From: a bacterium
Lineage (GTDB): Bacteria; UBP18; UBA7526
Direction of reading: 5' to 3'
Assembly: GCA_018903055.1 (NCBI GenBank)
Contig: JAHIPW010000086.1
Location: 1-25,862 of the forward strand
DNA: 25,862 bases
Part shown: positions 23,396 to 25,862 of the stretch, one piece after another
Numbering within the stretch: position 1 is the first letter of the stretch
Layout of the letters: the number at the start of each line of letters is the position of its first letter
Notes under the pieces: model-generated
Database searches by the model: none
What the model was told of the DNA's origin: nothing
Seen by the model: the letters and a program-made list of their open reading frames with translations, nothing else
Made by a program: the position numbers and the translations under genes

Positions 23396-23833
23396 TCACC
23401 TGCGCTGCTGTGTTTTCTTTAAGTTCTCCACCATCTCATTCAGGGCCTCGGCCAAGGGCATGAGATCATCCCCTTTTCTCAAGATAATCTTCTCTTCAAA
23501 ATTACCCTCCCCCACTCTTTTAATGTAACTTTGAATCCTTCCCAATGGCCCAAATATCTTATTGGAGGTTATCAGGCTGGCAATGGTCACCAGTACTAGC
23601 CAGAGAGCCAGGATACATCCGGCAACGACATTCGCGTCTCGATAGGTAGCCCACATATCAGGACTTTCCCCAATAATGACCTTGTTAGCTATCGACCAGT
23701 AGAGAGCATACATCCCTCCCGTCAATAAAGCAGCCAATAGACTGCAGACAACAGCCACTAAGATGTACTTTGACTGGAGTCTTTTCTGGACAAAGAAGTA
23801 CCTCCTCTGTTCCCTTCTCAATCGAAATTTCAT
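23396..23833 (-). CDS. small membrane protein with two helices and a HAMP domain, no output domain
   Basis: The 145-residue protein starts with a very basic cytoplasmic segment (MKFRLRREQRRYFFVQKR). Membrane helix 1 (about 23-46), a short external loop of about 20 residues and helix 2 (about 68-90) follow. A HAMP domain begins IFGPLGRIQSYIKRVGEGNFEEKI and ends with ALNEMVENLKKTQQRR. It stops where a histidine kinase, chemoreceptor or cyclase output domain would normally begin. It sits between the ATPase and permease genes of the nucleoside transporter, 31 bp after the ATPase stop. It may be a signalling remnant, or a membrane adaptor for a separate output protein. Confidence 0.85.
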   Translation of the reverse strand: MKFRLRREQRRYFFVQKRLQSKYILVAVVCSLLAALLTGGMYALYWSIANKVIIGESPDMWATYRDANVVAGCILALWLVLVTIASLITSNKIFGPLGRIQSYIKRVGEGNFEEKIILRKGDDLMPLAEALNEMVENLKKTQQRR

Positions 23834-23849
23834 CTCACACCCCCTATTT

Positions 23850-23932
23850 TAGGTTATCTGGATATCAGGATATCGGGGTATCAGGAAATTCCCGATCACC
23901 TGATTGCCTGATCACCTGATCGCTCGATTTCG
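23850..23932. repeat. GATATCAGG / GATCAGGT word repeat across the end of the ATPase gene
   Basis: GGATATCAGGATATCGGGGTATCAGG at 23857-23883, in consecutive 8-9-nt words, is followed by ATCACCTGATTGCCTGATCACCTG words at about 23896-23921. The repeat spans the stop codon and supplies the last codons of the ATPase. Confidence 0.75.
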
Positions 23933-25439
23933 CTCCAGCCATCATGAGGCCGAGATCAGATTCGCTTGTCTTCTTGGGCTCTACCTCCCCCACAATCTTT
24001 CCCTCATACATCACCAGTATGCGATCAGATAAAGACATAACCTCAGATAGTTCGGCAGAGACCAGGAGAACCGCTTCTCCCTTATCCCTCTCCTCCAAGA
24101 TCTTTCTATGGATGAACTCTATGGCCCCGATATCTACTCCCCTGGTTGGTTGGGAAGCAATTAAGAGCTGGGGATGACGGGACAGTTCCCGGGCAACGAT
24201 GGTCTTCTGCTGGTTGCCACCAGATAGAGAGTTGACCTGAATTTCCTTATCCGCTGGCCGAATATCAAACCTCTTTATCAATTCCAAAGCATTCTCTGAT
24301 ATCTTCTTAAAGTTGAGTCTTGGTCCCTTGGTCATGGGGGGCCGATAATGGCTTCCCAGAATGAGATTATTCTCTACAGAGTAGTCTAGGATCAAACCTC
24401 TCTTATGCCTATCCTCCGGGATATGAGCTATTCTTGATTCCAAGATCTTGCGGGCTGAAGCATTTGTTATATCTTTACCCCATAAAGTTACTTTACCTCT
24501 TATTAGTCTTCTCAGGCCAGTCAGTGCCTCAATCAGTTCCGTCTGACCATTCCCTTCTACCCCGGCAATCCCCAGGATCTCACCCGCCCTTATCTTAAAA
24601 GAAACCCCTCTTAGAGCAGAAAGTCCTCGATCATTCACTGCCTCCAGATCTTTAACCTCCAGGACCACTCCCCTTATCTGGGGGGGATTCTTCTCCACCC
24701 TGAGAAGCACCTCCCTTCCCACCATCATCTTGGCCAGTTCTTCTTTTGTCGTTTTTTTCGTCTCCACTATTCCGGCTACCTTACCATCCCTCATCACTGT
24801 GACCCAGTCACTAATCTCCATAACCTCTTTCAATTTATGGGTAATAAAGATTATCGTCTTCCCTTCTTCTTTCAAGGATCTCATGATATTGAATAACTCT
24901 TCTACTTCCTGAGGGGTCAAGACCGCAGTCGGCTCATCCAGAATCAAGATCTCTGCTCCCCGATATAGGACCTTTATGATCTCCACCCTCTGCTCCAGGC
25001 CCACGGAGAGGTCCTGAACCTTGGCCTGGGCATCGACCTTCAGACCATATTTCTTAGAGAGTCTTTCTACATCTTGAATGGCTTTCTTTGTATCATTAAA
25101 TATCTTCCCTTTCCTGGGCTCTTGTCCCAAAACCACATTCTCAGCAACGGTTAAGGGGGGGATGAGCATGAAGTGTTGATGGACCATCCCGATTCCCTGG
25201 CTAATGGCTACGCTCGGTGAGGAGATATCCATCTCCCTTCCCCTGATAAAGATCTGGCCACTATCCTTCTGGTAGAGGCCATAGAGTATCTTCATCAGGG
25301 TGGACTTCCCGGCTCCATTCTCTCCCACCAAGGCATGGATCTCACCCTTATAGACCCCAAAGTCCACATTATCGTTTGCTACTACCCGGGGGAAGCGCTT
25401 GGTAATTCCCCTCATCTCAATAGCGATTTCTCTCACCAT
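23865..25439 (-). CDS. nucleoside ABC transporter, double ATP-binding subunit (NupO/YufO-like)
   Basis: Powers uptake through the two permeases. The 524 residues hold two ABC domains. The first has Walker A GENGAGKST, Q-loop MVHQHFML, signature LSVGLEQRVEI and Walker B ILILDEPTAVL. The second has the degenerate P-loop GVEGNGQTEL, signature LSGGNQQKTIVAREL and ASQPTRGVD. This asymmetry is normal for RbsA/NupO-type subunits. The ATG is the family start (MVREIAIEMRGITKRFPRV). The last 20 residues (from AKSSDQVIRQSGDRE) are encoded by GATCAGGT-type repeated words, so the native C-terminus probably ended near LGLMMAGA. Confidence 0.95.
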   Translation of the reverse strand: MVREIAIEMRGITKRFPRVVANDNVDFGVYKGEIHALVGENGAGKSTLMKILYGLYQKDSGQIFIRGREMDISSPSVAISQGIGMVHQHFMLIPPLTVAENVVLGQEPRKGKIFNDTKKAIQDVERLSKKYGLKVDAQAKVQDLSVGLEQRVEIIKVLYRGAEILILDEPTAVLTPQEVEELFNIMRSLKEEGKTIIFITHKLKEVMEISDWVTVMRDGKVAGIVETKKTTKEELAKMMVGREVLLRVEKNPPQIRGVVLEVKDLEAVNDRGLSALRGVSFKIRAGEILGIAGVEGNGQTELIEALTGLRRLIRGKVTLWGKDITNASARKILESRIAHIPEDRHKRGLILDYSVENNLILGSHYRPPMTKGPRLNFKKISENALELIKRFDIRPADKEIQVNSLSGGNQQKTIVARELSRHPQLLIASQPTRGVDIGAIEFIHRKILEERDKGEAVLLVSAELSEVMSLSDRILVMYEGKIVGEVEPKKTSESDLGLMMAGAKSSDQVIRQSGDREFPDTPIS

Positions 25440-25678
25440 TTACTCCTCAAATTACATCAATAAGAAGGTCGCGGCATTCGGTTAAGGTTACGACGCCCGT
25501 TTCATCTTTCAGAAAACGGTTGTCAGAAAACAGAGATCAGTAGAGAAAACTGATAACAGAAAACAGGAAAAATACTGATTTCAGATTTCTGATTTCCCTA
25601 CAGTTTTCCGATTTCCGTCAACTGTTTTCCGATTCCAACGATACGGGCTTTCTAACCGTAACCGCTAAACATAACCGC
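25440..25678. repeat. spacer of CAGAAAACAG / GTTTTCCGATTTCC words
   Basis: The 239-bp spacer between the binding-protein gene and the ATPase gene contains words CAGAAAAC, GATCAGTAGAGAAAAC and their inverted partners. Its segment 25570-25632 resembles 11356-11410 on the opposite strand over about 50 bases. CCGTAACCGCTAAACATAACCGC follows near the binding-protein stop. Confidence 0.7.
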
Positions 25679-25862
25679 TTATTCGCGCGGGACCTCTATC
25701 TCTCCACTAATGATCTGGGCTTTGAGTTCCTCCACTTTCTTTCTTACTTCATCCGGAATGAGGTCCTTATTATTCTCATCATAGACATAGCCCACTCCAT
25801 CCTCTGCTAAGCCAAAGGTGTGGACCCCACCCTTGAACTGGCCAGCGATGGTATCCTTTATG
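25679..25862 (-). CDS. C-terminal part of a BmpA-like nucleoside-binding lipoprotein
   Basis: Only the last 61 residues are in the window. They run from IKDTIAGQFKGGVHTFGLAEDG through VGYVYDENN and LIPDEVRKKVEELKAQIISGEI to the end VPRE. The pattern "GxF.GG....GL.dggVgy" followed by "ip.ev...ve.lk..I..G.i.VP" is typical of the C-terminus of BmpA/PnrA/Med-type substrate-binding lipoproteins. Its position upstream of NupO, NupP and NupQ homologues fits the canonical nucleoside ABC operon order. The stop is TAA. The N-terminal lipobox lies outside the window. Confidence 0.85.
   Translation of the reverse strand, partial: IKDTIAGQFKGGVHTFGLAEDGVGYVYDENNKDLIPDEVRKKVEELKAQIISGEIEVPRE

Overview
All recognisable genes in this window lie on the minus strand, so transcription runs from high to low coordinates. 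The gene families are bacterial: a CcmL/EutN and an EutM/PduA-type microcompartment shell protein, class I fumarase, an E. coli-like NADP isocitrate dehydrogenase, a GGDEF cyclase and a BmpA-type nucleoside ABC transporter. GC content is moderate. There are no rRNA or tRNA genes, no recognisable transposase and no CRISPR array. I read it as an uncultured anaerobic or fermentative bacterium of a candidate-phylum type. The microcompartment gene set recalls the sugar-phosphate-type loci known from Atribacterota and similar lineages, but the phylum cannot be fixed from this sequence alone.

Layout in transcription order. (1) 25862-21021: a nucleoside uptake operon with the 3' end of a BmpA-like binding lipoprotein, a NupO-like double ATPase, an orphan two-helix HAMP protein and two NupP/NupQ-like permeases. 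(2) 20669-14446: a mixed block of a DHH/DHHA1 phosphoesterase, a methylthioadenosine-type phosphorylase, a TIM-barrel sugar isomerase/epimerase, a small P-loop kinase, an unrecognised 148-residue protein and a Clp1/Grc3-like polynucleotide kinase. (3) 13897-12131: a membrane diguanylate cyclase. (4) 11821-9666: BMC-H shell protein, triosephosphate isomerase and PduL phosphotransacylase. (5) 9559-4654: a tightly overlapping cassette fumA-fumB-mdh-citrate synthase-icd. (6) 4526-1: the rest of the microcompartment core, namely acetate kinase, BMC-P vertex protein, CoA-acylating aldehyde dehydrogenase and a truncated PduS/RnfC-like flavo-iron-sulfur protein.

How it may work together: an aldehyde made inside the shell would be oxidised to acyl-CoA, converted by PduL to acyl-phosphate and by acetate kinase to acid plus ATP, with PduS recycling electrons. 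No signature aldehyde-producing enzyme is in the window. The neighbouring nucleoside importer, nucleoside phosphorylase and triosephosphate isomerase suggest (inference only) that the aldehyde comes from a (deoxy)ribose or 5-deoxyribose phosphate cleaved by an aldolase outside the window.

The most unusual content is non-coding. Almost every spacer is built from degenerate short words, a different word family in different spacers, and many short palindromes are scattered through the spacers. Several palindromes have entered genes: a 30-nt palindromic unit sits in frame inside citrate synthase, and palindromes encode the C-terminal tails of isocitrate and malate dehydrogenase. A roughly 60-bp double-hairpin element occurs three times with compensatory base changes in its stems.
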